Counted from the stretch's first letter, positions 33,707-43,475 are shown. The stretch is DNA of 64,000 nt from Pseudomonadota bacterium (GCA_023404095.1 JAEYDD010000057.1:69085-133084); one strand, 5' to 3'. A program made the numbers and translations. Notes: a model not told the origin generated them from the letters alone.

Positions 33707-34687
33707 TCATTCGACCCTGATGTCGGCGGCCTTCACGACCTCACCCCAACGGGCGCGTTCCTTGGCCATGAAGTCGGCAAAGGCCTCAGCACCCATGGTT
33801 GAGGCCACGGCACCGTCGTTCTTCAGTTTGTCGAGAACCGCGGCATCGCCAAGTGTCTCCGCGGTTGCCTTCTCGAGTTTCGCCTTGACCTCTGCCGCCA
33901 TGCCCTTGGGGCCGACGAGACCATACCAGGCCGATGCGGTGTAGCCAGCAACCCCGGCTTCGATGGCTGTTGGAACGTTGGGAAGGGTTTCGAACCGCTT
34001 GTCGCCGGTGACGGCAAGGGCCTTCAGCGTGCCGCTTTCAATGAGGCCAATGGCGGACGGAATGGTCGTGACCATGAAGTCGATATGTCCGCCGACGAGA
34101 TCGTTCACCGCGGGGCCAGCGCCCTTGTAGGGAACATGCTTCACCTTGATCCCGGCGGTCTGGCCGAGCAACAGCGCGCCGAGATGGCTGGCCGAAGCAT
34201 TGCCTGCAGAACCGTAGACCAGTTCCTTGGTCTTCGCTGCCTCGATCAGTTCGCCGAGCGAGTTGACCTGGAGACGCGGACCGACGACGACCACGAGCGA
34301 TGCATCGGCGATCATGGCGATGGGGTCGAGCGCTTCTGCCGGATCGGCCTTCAGATTGAAGATGTGCGGATTGACCACCATCGGGCCCTGGTTGCCGATG
34401 AGCAGCGTGTACCCGTCCGGGTCTGCCGATGCAGCCACTTCCGTGCCGATATTGGCAGCTGCACCGGGCCGGTTTTCGACGATCACGCGGCCATCAAGCG
34501 CCTTTTCCAGGCGAGCGGCAAAGACGCGTGCGATCGCATCAGTGCCGCCACCGGCGGCGTAGGATACGACCAGGGTGATTGGTTTGGACGGATAGGCATC
34601 CTGGGCCAGGCCGGAGCCTGCGACGGAAAAGGCGAGTGCCGAGCTGCACAGGGAAAGCACGAGGCGGCGGGTCATTGTCATGGGCAT
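33707..34687 (-). CDS. tctC: TctC, tripartite tricarboxylate transporter binding protein
   Basis: 326 residues. A signal peptide (MPMTMTRRLVLSLCSSALAF, cleaved after GSGLAQ) precedes a Bug/TctC-type binding protein: YPSKPITLVVSYAAGGGTDA, VIVENRPGAAANIGTEV, DPDGYTLLIG and MTTIPSAIGLIESGTLKALA. These form the carboxylate-binding cleft. GGAGGAG precedes the ATG. First gene of tctCBA, 31 nt downstream of the prpF-like gene. Confidence 0.92.
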   Translation of the reverse strand: MPMTMTRRLVLSLCSSALAFSVAGSGLAQDAYPSKPITLVVSYAAGGGTDAIARVFAARLEKALDGRVIVENRPGAAANIGTEVAASADPDGYTLLIGNQGPMVVNPHIFNLKADPAEALDPIAMIADASLVVVVGPRLQVNSLGELIEAAKTKELVYGSAGNASASHLGALLLGQTAGIKVKHVPYKGAGPAVNDLVGGHIDFMVTTIPSAIGLIESGTLKALAVTGDKRFETLPNVPTAIEAGVAGYTASAWYGLVGPKGMAAEVKAKLEKATAETLGDAAVLDKLKNDGAVASTMGAEAFADFMAKERARWGEVVKAADIRVE

Positions 34688-34718
34688 TTCTGATCTCCTC
34701 CCGAGTCAAGTATGGCAT

Positions 34719-35822
34719 TCACTTCGAGGCGACGCGATAGTCTGAAACCATCGGATCGCGTTTGCGGACGAGCGCCGCGCCTTCAAACAGCCGTCGGCTG
34801 GTTCTCATCACCGAGACCGTTGGACTGTTGTCTCCCTGGGCCTTCTCGATACGAACGCGGAGAAGACCTGTCGGATGCTCCCAAGCCAGCGAAGCGGGCA
34901 GGGTCAAATTTGGAACATGTTGCCCGACGAGGCTTGTGGGGATGGTGGCCGCAAGCCCGAGGCTGACAGCACCGGTCGTTGCCAGCGCCGTGTGACAGGT
35001 CGCAGGCGTGAAATAGCGGACGGCGAGATCACCGTCGCGACGCGGGGCGCCGATCAGGAGCGGCTTTGGCAACACCGATTGGCTTACATCGCCGAGTCCC
35101 ATCATCCGTCCAGCCTCGCGCCGCACGGTTTCGAGTCGGGTCAGGAAGGCTGTGTCGGCATCGAGCGCCGCTGCCGGTTCGGAACCGGTGAAGCCGAAAT
35201 CCGAGGCGCGCACCACGACGAGCGGCGTTGCGCCATCGACCAGCGTGGCGTCGATGTCGAGCACCCGGTCGACGGCGTTTCCGGTCGGCAGGAGCTTGCC
35301 GGTCTTGGCCCCGATCGCATTGCGGAAGGCGAGATACACTGGGGCTGCGGTTCCTGGGACGCCGTCGATCTGCGCCTCGCCCTGATAGACGAGCTGACCA
35401 TGCGGGGTGCGCACCCTAGCCTCGATGATCTTGCCGGTGTTGACGTTATGCACGCGAATGAGCGTTTCGCCGGCCTGTGCGGTCACAAGCCCGGCTTCGA
35501 TGGCAAAGGGGCCGACGGCCGAAAGCATGTTGCCGCAATTGGGGGCCGTATCGACTGATTTCTCCAGGACCTTCACCTGAGCGAACAGGTAGTCGACGTC
35601 CGCTTCCGGATGGGAAGAAGGACCGACGATCGCAACCTTGCTGCTCAGAGAATTGCCGCCGCCGATGCCGTCGATCTGCAGGGCGTGGCCGGAGCCCATG
35701 ATTTCCAGAAGGAGACGATCGCGCTCGGCCGGGTCGACCGGGAGATCGCGGGACAGGAAAAAGGGCCCCTTCGACGTTCCGCCGCGCATCATCACGCAGG
35801 GTATCCTGATCAAGTCGTCCAT
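34719..35822 (-). CDS. PrpF-family isomerase (4-oxalomesaconate tautomerase-like)
   Basis: 367 residues of the PrpF/GalD family: IPCVMMRGGTSKGPFFLSRD at the N-terminus, MGSGHALQIDGIGGGNSLSS, NCGNMLSAVGPFAIEAGLV (active-site NCGN Cys) and PTSLVGQHVP. Members isomerise aconitate or 4-oxalomesaconate. GalD acts in gallate/protocatechuate breakdown, and the adjacent tricarboxylate transporter suits either use. It heads the tct operon and is divergent from a LysR gene. Confidence 0.88.
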   Translation of the reverse strand: MDDLIRIPCVMMRGGTSKGPFFLSRDLPVDPAERDRLLLEIMGSGHALQIDGIGGGNSLSSKVAIVGPSSHPEADVDYLFAQVKVLEKSVDTAPNCGNMLSAVGPFAIEAGLVTAQAGETLIRVHNVNTGKIIEARVRTPHGQLVYQGEAQIDGVPGTAAPVYLAFRNAIGAKTGKLLPTGNAVDRVLDIDATLVDGATPLVVVRASDFGFTGSEPAAALDADTAFLTRLETVRREAGRMMGLGDVSQSVLPKPLLIGAPRRDGDLAVRYFTPATCHTALATTGAVSLGLAATIPTSLVGQHVPNLTLPASLAWEHPTGLLRVRIEKAQGDNSPTVSVMRTSRRLFEGAALVRKRDPMVSDYRVASK

Positions 35823-35911
35823 TCGGTCTCATCCTCCAGGCCGGTCTCTGCCGGCTGCGAGAGGAGAGTTCTCACGTCATAAATCGGTTGTGAAATGCAA
35901 AGAATTGCGCG

Positions 35912-35934
35912 ATTATTCCATTATGCGGAATAAT
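35912..35934. promoter_or_regulatory. palindrome containing the LysR start codon
   Basis: ATTATTCC (35912-35919) and GGAATAAT (35927-35934) are perfect arms around ATTATGC, so the ATG of the LysR gene (35923-35925) lies inside the loop. It is a strong candidate for the LysR autoregulatory site shared with the divergent prpF-tct operon (start 35822). Confidence 0.65.
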
Positions 35935-36822
35935 TTCGAATTTCTCGATCTAAAGGCTTTTCTTGCCGTCCTCGATCTCGGCTCGTTCAATGAGGCGGCC
36001 CGACAGCTGAACCTGTCACAACCTGCGCTTTCAAGGCGAATCAAGGGATTGGAGGAAGCGGTCGGCGCACAGCTCATCGAGCGAACGACCCGTCATGTGG
36101 CGCCGACGCAGATCGGGCGCGAACTTTTGCCGCTCGTGCGGCGCTTGGTCGATGAATTCGAGGATTCTATCCTCTCGATCAGTGATCTCGGGGGGCGTCA
36201 TCGCGCACAGGTGACGATCGCCTCGGTCCCGACGGCGGCCTTCTACTTTCTTCCCAGGGTTGTGCAATCCTTTAACCAGAAATTCCCCGGCATTCGCTTC
36301 CGCATTCTCGATCTGTCGGCCAACGAGGGGCTCGATGCCGTGGCAAACGGCGAAGTTGAGTTCGGCATCAACATCACCGGTGCGGCGCGCGCCGACCTGA
36401 ACTTTACGCCCCTGATCGAAGATCCGTTCGTGCTTGCATGCCGCCGTGACCATCCGCTGGCGACCGCAAAGTCCCTGACCTGGGCGGACCTCGCAGGCCA
36501 TCCCCTGATCGGTGTGAGCAAAACGAGTGGCAATCGCGCCGTTCTCGACAGGGCGCTGACGACCGCCCAGGTGCAGCTCAACTGGTTCTACGAGGTCAAC
36601 CATCTTTCGACCTCTCTTGGCTTGGTCGAGGCGGGGCTCGGGATATCTGTGATGCCGAAACTCGCGACCCCACAGTTGGAGCATCCCGTCATTGCCACCG
36701 TGCCGCTGAAGGGGCCTCTGGTCAGCCGCACGATCGGCCTCGTCGAACGCCGCGGCGGTCGCCTGTCGCCGGCTGCGATCCGTTTTCGGGAAATGCTGAT
36801 CCAGGAATGGACGGATTGCTGA
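35923..36822 (+). CDS. LysR-family regulator of the prpF-tct operon
   Basis: 299 residues with classical LysR HTH (FLDLKAFLAVLDLGSFNEAA, RQLNLSQPALSRRIKGLEEA) and effector domain (VTIASVPTAAFYFLPRVVQS, FGINITGAARADLNFTPL, VNHLSTSLGLVEAGLGISVM). The chosen ATG gives the usual spacing to the HTH, but no Shine-Dalgarno precedes it and it lies inside a palindrome. Divergent from the prpF-like gene, so it probably senses a tricarboxylate or aromatic ring-cleavage acid. Confidence 0.88.
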   Translation: MRNNFEFLDLKAFLAVLDLGSFNEAARQLNLSQPALSRRIKGLEEAVGAQLIERTTRHVAPTQIGRELLPLVRRLVDEFEDSILSISDLGGRHRAQVTIASVPTAAFYFLPRVVQSFNQKFPGIRFRILDLSANEGLDAVANGEVEFGINITGAARADLNFTPLIEDPFVLACRRDHPLATAKSLTWADLAGHPLIGVSKTSGNRAVLDRALTTAQVQLNWFYEVNHLSTSLGLVEAGLGISVMPKLATPQLEHPVIATVPLKGPLVSRTIGLVERRGGRLSPAAIRFREMLIQEWTDC

Positions 36823-37376
36823 AGCGGATTGAAGTGGCCGATCGCAGGCCTGGAACGAAGGGTTGGACGCGCTTGACCAATGTCAGCGAACACGGCTCGG
36901 CGCTAGCCGTCAGTCTGTTCTGAGCCCAAGGCGATCATTCGGAGAGGTCCGAGCCAACTCTTCTGCGCAAGTGCAAAAGCCACATACTCTAACGGGATCT
37001 GCGCTGCTACCCGAACGCCCCGATGCGCAAGGTGCCGCGCGATCGCCGTGAGGATGCCCGCGACGTCGCCAGAGCCATTGCTGGCACACCGGGCTACGAG
37101 CGCTCGCGGCATCAACCTGCCATCCGTGGATTCCTTCCTCGGTGACTTTCGTACGCCCGCCGGCGCCTGAGACCCTTCACGGAAGCGGAATGTCCGCTGC
37201 CAGGACGCCCCATACTAAAAGCGGGCATCTGAACTCTTCCCTTCGTAGTCTGGGATATAACCGATCGTGTTGAAAAACTAGCCAATGTGATCGGTCGCCA
37301 CTTTGACCAGAATCAAGTGCAGCCATCGCGTAATGTGTACACTGCAAGTGGAGGCATCGGATGGGGAGGATTTTCA
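36823..37376. other. 554-nt region without a convincing gene
   Basis: Several short frames exist, including a minus-strand frame at 36903-37115 with GILTAIARHLAHRGVRVAAQ, which may be part of a decayed gene but cannot be assigned. TTGACCAATGTCAG near 36871 is a one-off variant of the anaerobox. The right end carries a clear anaerobox at 37303-37316 serving the next gene. TGTTGAAAAACTAGCC near 37269 recalls IS-associated sequence, but no inverted repeats or transposase were found. Confidence 0.45.
37303..37316. promoter_or_regulatory. anaerobox of the first amidohydrolase gene
   Basis: TTGAC-CAGA-ATCAA. Centre 67.5 nt before the ATG at 37377. A -10-like TACACT lies at 37338-37343, which would place transcription start near 37350 and the box centre near -41, a class II FNR geometry. 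Confidence 0.65.
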
Positions 37377-39107
37377 ATGTACATCCGTGCAATCTCATGT
37401 CTTTCCCGATCAACAGCCTTTGCCTGCATGCTGACGGCTTGCGCGGGGCCTGCGGTCCTGGCTGCGGATATCTCCGCGGCCGATGCGATCTTCGTTGGCG
37501 GCGATATCGTCACGATCAACGATGCCGAACCTGTGGTCGAGGCGATGGCCGTCAAGGACGGACTGATCCTTGCGGTCGGCAGCCGCGAGATGATCGAGCA
37601 GGAACATAAGGACGATAGCACCAGGGTCATCGACCTTGGGGGAAAAGCCCTTCTGCCAAGTTTCATTGATGGACATTCGCACTACATCAACGCCCTCGCC
37701 GTCGCGAACCAGGCGAAGGTGTACGCGCCGCCCTCAGGGACCGGAAAGGACGTCGAGAGCATCATCGCCGCGATCCGGAAATTCGCCGCAGATCACAATG
37801 TTCCCAAGGGCGAACTGATCATGGCCTATGGGTATGACGATACTGTCATGCCGGAAGGGAGGCTCCTCAATCGCGACGATCTTGATGCGGCCTTTCCGGA
37901 CAATCCGGTCAGGGTCGACCATGTGTCGATGCATGGCGCGGTGATGAACAGCCTTGCCCTCAAAAAGTATGGCTACAGCGCCGAGACCGTGACGCCGCCT
38001 GGCGGCGTGATCGTGCGCAAGGACGGTTCCAACGAGCCATACGGCCTGATCATGGAAAGAGCCTTTCTGCCGGCGATGGAACAGTCTGAGGCGATGACGC
38101 CGGCAGAGGAGATCGAGGCGACGAAGGCGGGCCAGATGCTTTACGCCGAGGCGGGCATCACGACAGCGCATGAGGGCGCCACGCATCTCGCCAGTTTCCA
38201 GACGATGAAGCGCGCGTCGGACGCAGGTGCGAACATCATTGATGTCATCGCCTATCCGTTCATCACCGATGTCGACAAGATCGCCGCGGAGTACCCCGCG
38301 AGCGAGTGGGGAGAATACAACAACCGTTTCAAGGTCGGTGGCGTCAAAATCACCATCGATGGTTCGCCGCAAGGCAGAACCGCCTACTTCACGACGCCGT
38401 ACCTGACGGGCGGTCCCGCCGGGGAAAAGGACTGGAAGGGCGAACTGACCTTCCCGCAGGATACCGTCAATCAGATGGTCAAGAAGGTTTATGACCTCGG
38501 TGTCCCGCTTGACCTCCATGCCAATGGCGATGCCGCCATCGATGCCTTCTTCGCGGCCCATGAACTTGCTGCCGTTGGCGATCTGACCAAGGACCGGCAT
38601 GTGACGATGGTGCACGCCCAGTTCACCCGCGCAGACCAAATCCCGAAGTACATCGAGTACAAGATCCGCCCGTCCTTCTACACACTGCACACCTACTACT
38701 TCGCCGAGGCTCACATCGCCAATCGTGGCAAGGAGCAGGCGATGTACATCAGCCCGATGCGCGATGCGATCGACGCCGGGCTGCATCCGACGAACCACAC
38801 GGATTTCGTTGTCGCGCCCCTCGATCAGATGTTCATGCTCTGGTCGGCGGTCAATCGCATTTCTCGCGCAGGTGCGGAAGTTGGTCCCGATCAGCGCGTC
38901 TCGCCTCTGGAGGGGTTGAAGACGATGACAATATGGGCAGCAGAACAGTATGGCGAACAGGACAGGAAGGGATCGCTGGAGCCGGGCAAGCTGGCCGATC
39001 TCGTCATTCTCGACAAGAACCCGCTCGAAGTCGATCCGATGGCGATCAAGGACATCAAGGTTGTCGAGACGATCAAGGAAGGTGAGACAATCTACAGGGC
39101 CGACTGA
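37377..39107 (+). CDS. exported YtcJ-type amidohydrolase
   Basis: 576 residues. A signal peptide (MYIRAISCLSRSTAFACMLT, then AVLAAD) is followed by the composite amidohydrolase barrel: ADAIFVGGDIVTINDAEP (the beta-sandwich start), metal His in LPSFIDGHSHYINALAV, TTAHEGATHL, and HANGDAAIDAFFAAHELA, plus the C-terminal LADLVILDKNPLEVDP sandwich strand. The substrate of this family is generally unknown (amides, carbamates). GGGGAGGA precedes the ATG. An anaerobox upstream suggests low-oxygen induction. A related gene follows 81 nt later. Confidence 0.86.
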   Translation: MYIRAISCLSRSTAFACMLTACAGPAVLAADISAADAIFVGGDIVTINDAEPVVEAMAVKDGLILAVGSREMIEQEHKDDSTRVIDLGGKALLPSFIDGHSHYINALAVANQAKVYAPPSGTGKDVESIIAAIRKFAADHNVPKGELIMAYGYDDTVMPEGRLLNRDDLDAAFPDNPVRVDHVSMHGAVMNSLALKKYGYSAETVTPPGGVIVRKDGSNEPYGLIMERAFLPAMEQSEAMTPAEEIEATKAGQMLYAEAGITTAHEGATHLASFQTMKRASDAGANIIDVIAYPFITDVDKIAAEYPASEWGEYNNRFKVGGVKITIDGSPQGRTAYFTTPYLTGGPAGEKDWKGELTFPQDTVNQMVKKVYDLGVPLDLHANGDAAIDAFFAAHELAAVGDLTKDRHVTMVHAQFTRADQIPKYIEYKIRPSFYTLHTYYFAEAHIANRGKEQAMYISPMRDAIDAGLHPTNHTDFVVAPLDQMFMLWSAVNRISRAGAEVGPDQRVSPLEGLKTMTIWAAEQYGEQDRKGSLEPGKLADLVILDKNPLEVDPMAIKDIKVVETIKEGETIYRAD

Positions 39108-39188
39108 CACCGTCCACAGACGGGCGCACGGCCACAGTCAATCCGAAGCACGCATAGTGAAGGCTTCAATCCTTCAGGGGGATGTTCA

Positions 39189-41180
39189 ATGAGCCTCAGG
39201 AACCAACTGTGCAGACGGACCTTCTTGTATCTCATGGCGGGCGCCTCCACGGCGGCGATGGCATCCGGCGCATCGGCGCAGGCGGTCAGTTTGCAGGACA
39301 TGGGGACCGCCGCCGCACCCTTGCCGAACATCAGAATCTATGTCGCGCAGCAAATCCTGACAATGGACCCCGCCCATCCCCAGGCGGAAGCCGTTGCGGT
39401 TGTGAACGACCGCATTGCGGCCGTTGGGACACTGACGGAACTGCAGGTGTTGGCTGGCGATCAGCCATTCGAGGTGGACGATACCTTCCGCGACAGGGTG
39501 ATCATCGCGGGTTTTGTCGAGCAGCATGTGCATCCGGTGCTCGCGGGGTTGACCATGCCTTCGGTCGTCATTTCGATCGAGCCGTGGGACACCGTTGACG
39601 GCTTTTCCGAACAGGTTCGTGACGAGTCGGGCTACCAGGCCCGATTGAAGGACGCCCTGGCCGCCCATAGGGATCCGTCGAAGGTCTTTGTCACCTGGGG
39701 CTACCACCACTACTTCCACGGGCCAATGAGTCGCACGAAGCTCGATCAACTCGCCCCCGACCTCCCGGTCGTCATATGGCATCGCTCTTGCCACGAGTTC
39801 TTCCTGAACACAGCAGTGATGCAGCGCTATGGCATTGACGACGCGTTCTTCGCCACTTTTACGCCGAGCGAGGCTGCCCAGTCCGATATGGACAAGGGGC
39901 ACTTCTATGAACAAGGCGCGCTCAAGGTGCTTCAGCGCCTCGCTCCAGCCGTCGCCACGCCCGAACGACTGCGCCAGGGGCTGGAATTCACGGTGCGCTA
40001 CTACCATCGCAACGGCATCACGACCTGTTGCGAACCTGGGGGGTTCTATTCGAAACCCCTTCAGGAAGCGATCAATGCCGTCTACTCGAGCGACGAGACA
40101 CCCTTCAACCACTACTTTATCGGCGATGGAAAGACGTTTGCCGCTATCAAGCGACATGACCCGGCGGCCATGGTGTCAATGGCCGAAACTGTACTTGATT
40201 GGGGCCGCGGCCGAACGCGTTACCTGCCACGGCAGATCAAGTTCCTGATCGATGGCGCGATCTATAGCCAACTTATGCAGATGAAAGACGGCTACACCGA
40301 CGGTCACGGTGGTGCGTGGATAATGGACCCGGATGTCTTCCACTACGCGTTCCAGACCTTCTGGGACGAGGACTATCAAATTCATGTTCATTGCAATGGT
40401 GATGCCGGCATGGATGTGTTGCTCGGCAACTTGGAGGAGGCGCAGCGCCGCAAGCCGCGCTTTGATCACCGCACAACCATCGTGCATTTTGGTTTTGCCA
40501 CGAAGGATCAGGTGATCCGTGCCGCACGACTGGGTGCCATTGTCAGTGCCAATCCATATTACGTAACCGCCCTTGCAGGACGTTATGCCGAAGTGGGCAT
40601 TGGTCCCCAACGTTCGGCGCGGATTGTCCCGCTCGCGGACGCAAAGAGCGCCGGCATGTCCATCTCGTTCCATTCCGACATGCCGATGGCCCCGGCCAAG
40701 CCCCTTCAACTTGTGTGGTCCGCGATCACGCGAACGACGGCCGAAGGCAATGTCGCAGGCCCGGATCAGGTCGTGGATATCGACACGGCGTTAAAGGCGA
40801 TCACAATTGACGCTGCGTACTCTATCCGCCTGGAGAACGAGATCGGGTCGATCACGCCCGGCAAACTCGCCAATTTCACCATCCTTGAGCAGAACCCTTA
40901 TGCGGTGAATCCAAAGGAACTCGCGGGGATCAAGGTTTGGGGCACGGTTCTTGAAGGGAGAATCCAGCCAGTCGATCGATCTGGCGACCGGACAGAAAAT
41001 GAGACTGGTCCCAAGCCTTGGCGTAACCACCAGCGACGTTGGGCATCCAGGATGAAGGCTGATGGTGGCTCGGAGATTTCGGGTGTTGGACCCTTCGACC
41101 ATCACTCCTGCGATGTCTGTGGAGCCCTCCGCTACAGGCTCTCGAATGTATTGTCGAATGCACTGACCAAAGATGGATAG
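39189..41180 (+). CDS. exported YtcJ-type amidohydrolase, second copy with C-terminal extension
   Basis: 663 residues. An RR signal (CRRTFLYLMAGASTAAMASG) is followed by an amidohydrolase barrel with FVEQHVHPVLAGL as metal His motif, FLIDGAIYSQLMQMKDGYTD, VHCNGDAGMDVLLGNLEEAQ and SFHSDMPMAPAKPLQLVW. The usual family end is near GTVLEGRIQPV (about 595). About 65 further residues are Arg/Ser/His-rich with no family match, suggesting the original stop was lost. Related to, but divergent from, the preceding gene; likely same transcript. Confidence 0.83.
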   Translation: MSLRNQLCRRTFLYLMAGASTAAMASGASAQAVSLQDMGTAAAPLPNIRIYVAQQILTMDPAHPQAEAVAVVNDRIAAVGTLTELQVLAGDQPFEVDDTFRDRVIIAGFVEQHVHPVLAGLTMPSVVISIEPWDTVDGFSEQVRDESGYQARLKDALAAHRDPSKVFVTWGYHHYFHGPMSRTKLDQLAPDLPVVIWHRSCHEFFLNTAVMQRYGIDDAFFATFTPSEAAQSDMDKGHFYEQGALKVLQRLAPAVATPERLRQGLEFTVRYYHRNGITTCCEPGGFYSKPLQEAINAVYSSDETPFNHYFIGDGKTFAAIKRHDPAAMVSMAETVLDWGRGRTRYLPRQIKFLIDGAIYSQLMQMKDGYTDGHGGAWIMDPDVFHYAFQTFWDEDYQIHVHCNGDAGMDVLLGNLEEAQRRKPRFDHRTTIVHFGFATKDQVIRAARLGAIVSANPYYVTALAGRYAEVGIGPQRSARIVPLADAKSAGMSISFHSDMPMAPAKPLQLVWSAITRTTAEGNVAGPDQVVDIDTALKAITIDAAYSIRLENEIGSITPGKLANFTILEQNPYAVNPKELAGIKVWGTVLEGRIQPVDRSGDRTENETGPKPWRNHQRRWASRMKADGGSEISGVGPFDHHSCDVCGALRYRLSNVLSNALTKDG

Positions 41181-41369
41181 TCGAGATCGATCGCCGTCAG
41201 GGCCGCCTCGAAGCGTTTCCTGGCTCAATCATCGAGGAAAGCTTCAGTCATGGTCCAGCCAAAAGTTGGAAAAGCGATGTTCAGCCGCCGGGTCATCGAA
41301 ACGCGGAACCAGCTTCTGAAATGCATCACTCTTCCGGCATGATTTCAATTTCCAGGTGAGGAACACATC
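41181..41369. other. gap between amidohydrolase and alkyl sulfatase genes
   Basis: 189 nt, no clear promoter, anaerobox or hairpin. Separates the second amidohydrolase from the sulfatase on the same strand. Confidence 0.4.
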
Positions 41370-43475
41370 ATGACGACAAGACGCCAGTTCATCGGTTCAC
41401 TTCCCGCTGCAGGGGCGGCCTTTGCCATTGGAGGCAACCTCCTCGTGGAAGACAACCACGCCCGCGCGGCAACACCGGCTCAACCGCTGGCCGGCCATTT
41501 TCACCCCAAGGGCAAAGCGCCTTCCAGCTTTACCAAAGCTATTCTTCAGGACGCAAAAGCCAGGCTGCCATTCAGCGATACACGCGATTTTGAAGAGCAG
41601 CAGAGGGGGCTGATCGTCCCGATGACCGAGCTCAAGATCATGTCCGACACCGGCCATGTCGCCTGGGACATGGAGCGCTTCCGGTTCCTCGACAAAGAGG
41701 ACGAATTCGACTCGATCCATCCCTCGCTGCACCGCATCTCGCGGCTCAACAACAACTACGGCCTGTACGAGGTGATACCAGGCATCTACCAGGTGCGCGG
41801 CTTCGACTTGTCCGATATCACCTTTGTACGCGGCAAAAGCGGCTGGATCGTTTTCGATCCGATGGTCAGCGGTGAACCCGTGCGGGCTGCCTGGCAGCTC
41901 TTTCAGAAACACGTCGGCGAAGATCTACCGGTGACGGCAGTGATCTATTCGCACACCCACGGCGACCACTGGGGCGGGGTGCGGGCGATCGTTGACGAGG
42001 CGGACGTACGCTCCGGCAAGGTGGCCATCATCGCGCCTGTGGACTTCATGGACTTCACCATCTCCGAAAACGTCTATGCCGGCAACGCCATGAACAGACG
42101 GCTCTTCTATCAATACGGGCTGCTGTTGCCGGCAGCCCCGCACGGCTATGTCGGGCAGGGTCTCGGCCAGGGCGTTTCAGCCGGTGCAACGGGGCTGATC
42201 GCGCCAAATCGATACGTCTCCGATCCGATCGAGGAATTCGAAGTCGACGGCATTCGGATGATCTTCCAGAACACGCCCAACACCGAAGCCCCACGGGAGA
42301 TGAATACCTACATCCCAGACATGAAGGCGCTCTGGATGGCCGAGAACATCATTGCTTCGCTGCACAACATCTACACCCTGCGCGGCGCGCCGGTGCGCGA
42401 TCCGCTCAACTGGTCGAAGTACATCGCCCAAGCCCTCTACCTCTATGGCCAGGAAGCGGAGGTGATGTTCGCTTCGCACCATTGGCCACGCTGGGGCAAC
42501 GAGCGCATCCAGGAAGTGATGCGCGGTCAACGCGACCTCTACGCCAACATGAACAATCAGGTCCTCCACCTTGCCAACCAGGGTGTGACGATCAACGAGG
42601 TCCACAACGTCTATGAGCTCCCGAAGGGGCTCCAGGAAAAGTGGTACTGCCGCGGCTATCATGGCTCGCCGCAGCACAATGCCCGCGGGGTGATCCAGCG
42701 CTATCTCGGCTTCTGGGACTGTAATCCGACAACACTGATCCCACTGTCACCCAAGGACTCGGCACCGCTCTATGTCGAAATGATGGGCGGCTCGGCGAAG
42801 CTCATCGAGCGCGGCCGAGCGTTGCACGACGAAGGCAAGTATCTGCTGGCGAGCGAGATCGTCAACAAGCTCGTGCAGGCCGAGCCGAACAACGGCGAGG
42901 CAAAGGATCTGCTGGCCGACATCTTCGAGCAACTTGGCTACCAGCAGGAAAATCCGGGCCTGCGCAACAGCTTCCTTGCCGGGGCTTACGAACTCAGAAC
43001 GGGCATTCCCCAAGGCGAAACGGCGAGTTCGAGCAGCCCGGACGTCATCCGGGCCATGTCAACCGAGCTGTTCCTCAACTTCCTCGGTATCCGCATGGAT
43101 AGCCGCAAGGCCGAGGGCATGCGCTTCACCATCAACCTTGTCACGCCTGACAACGGCGAAAAATTCATCGTTGAGATGGAGAACGCGACGCTGACCAACA
43201 TCGCCGGCTTCCAGGCCGCCAAGCCCGACCTTACGCTCACCATCAATCGTTCCGACCTGGAACAGACGATGATGGGTGTAAAAACCCTTGAGGCGCAGCT
43301 CGCCGGCGGAACCGCCAAGGCGGACGGAGACGTCAGCGTGCTTGCCAAGCTCGCCTCGACGATGGTCGATTTCGATCCGCGTTTCGAGATCATGCCGGGA
43401 AGCAAGGCCCGCACCGACCAGGTCGCCCATGCCGATCCCTATGAGGCGGTGCCGACGAAGCCGGTCGCGGAGTAG
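41370..43475 (+). CDS. alkyl sulfatase (SdsA/BDS1 family), Tat-exported
   Basis: 701 residues. A twin-arginine signal (TTRRQFIGSLPAAGAAFAIG) is followed by a metallo-beta-lactamase domain with SHTHGDHWGG (His 195, 197, Asp 199, His 200), a dimerisation region, and a C-terminal SCP2-like lipid-binding domain (from about 560: INLVTPDNGEKFIVEMENAT, DLTLTINRSDLEQTM). This is the architecture of SDS-hydrolysing alkyl sulfatases, which release the alcohol and sulfate. Acts in the periplasm after folding inside. The gene stands alone on the plus strand. Confidence 0.92.
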   Translation: MTTRRQFIGSLPAAGAAFAIGGNLLVEDNHARAATPAQPLAGHFHPKGKAPSSFTKAILQDAKARLPFSDTRDFEEQQRGLIVPMTELKIMSDTGHVAWDMERFRFLDKEDEFDSIHPSLHRISRLNNNYGLYEVIPGIYQVRGFDLSDITFVRGKSGWIVFDPMVSGEPVRAAWQLFQKHVGEDLPVTAVIYSHTHGDHWGGVRAIVDEADVRSGKVAIIAPVDFMDFTISENVYAGNAMNRRLFYQYGLLLPAAPHGYVGQGLGQGVSAGATGLIAPNRYVSDPIEEFEVDGIRMIFQNTPNTEAPREMNTYIPDMKALWMAENIIASLHNIYTLRGAPVRDPLNWSKYIAQALYLYGQEAEVMFASHHWPRWGNERIQEVMRGQRDLYANMNNQVLHLANQGVTINEVHNVYELPKGLQEKWYCRGYHGSPQHNARGVIQRYLGFWDCNPTTLIPLSPKDSAPLYVEMMGGSAKLIERGRALHDEGKYLLASEIVNKLVQAEPNNGEAKDLLADIFEQLGYQQENPGLRNSFLAGAYELRTGIPQGETASSSSPDVIRAMSTELFLNFLGIRMDSRKAEGMRFTINLVTPDNGEKFIVEMENATLTNIAGFQAAKPDLTLTINRSDLEQTMMGVKTLEAQLAGGTAKADGDVSVLAKLASTMVDFDPRFEIMPGSKARTDQVAHADPYEAVPTKPVAE

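Noticed and set aside
36871..36884. TTGACCAATGTCAG as another anaerobox
   Set aside because: The right half is TCAG, not TCAA, and no gene lies at the expected distance; kept only as a near match.
37177..37413. short minus-strand frame overlapping the amidohydrolase start
   Set aside because: Its middle overlaps the anaerobox and promoter of the plus gene; no motif.
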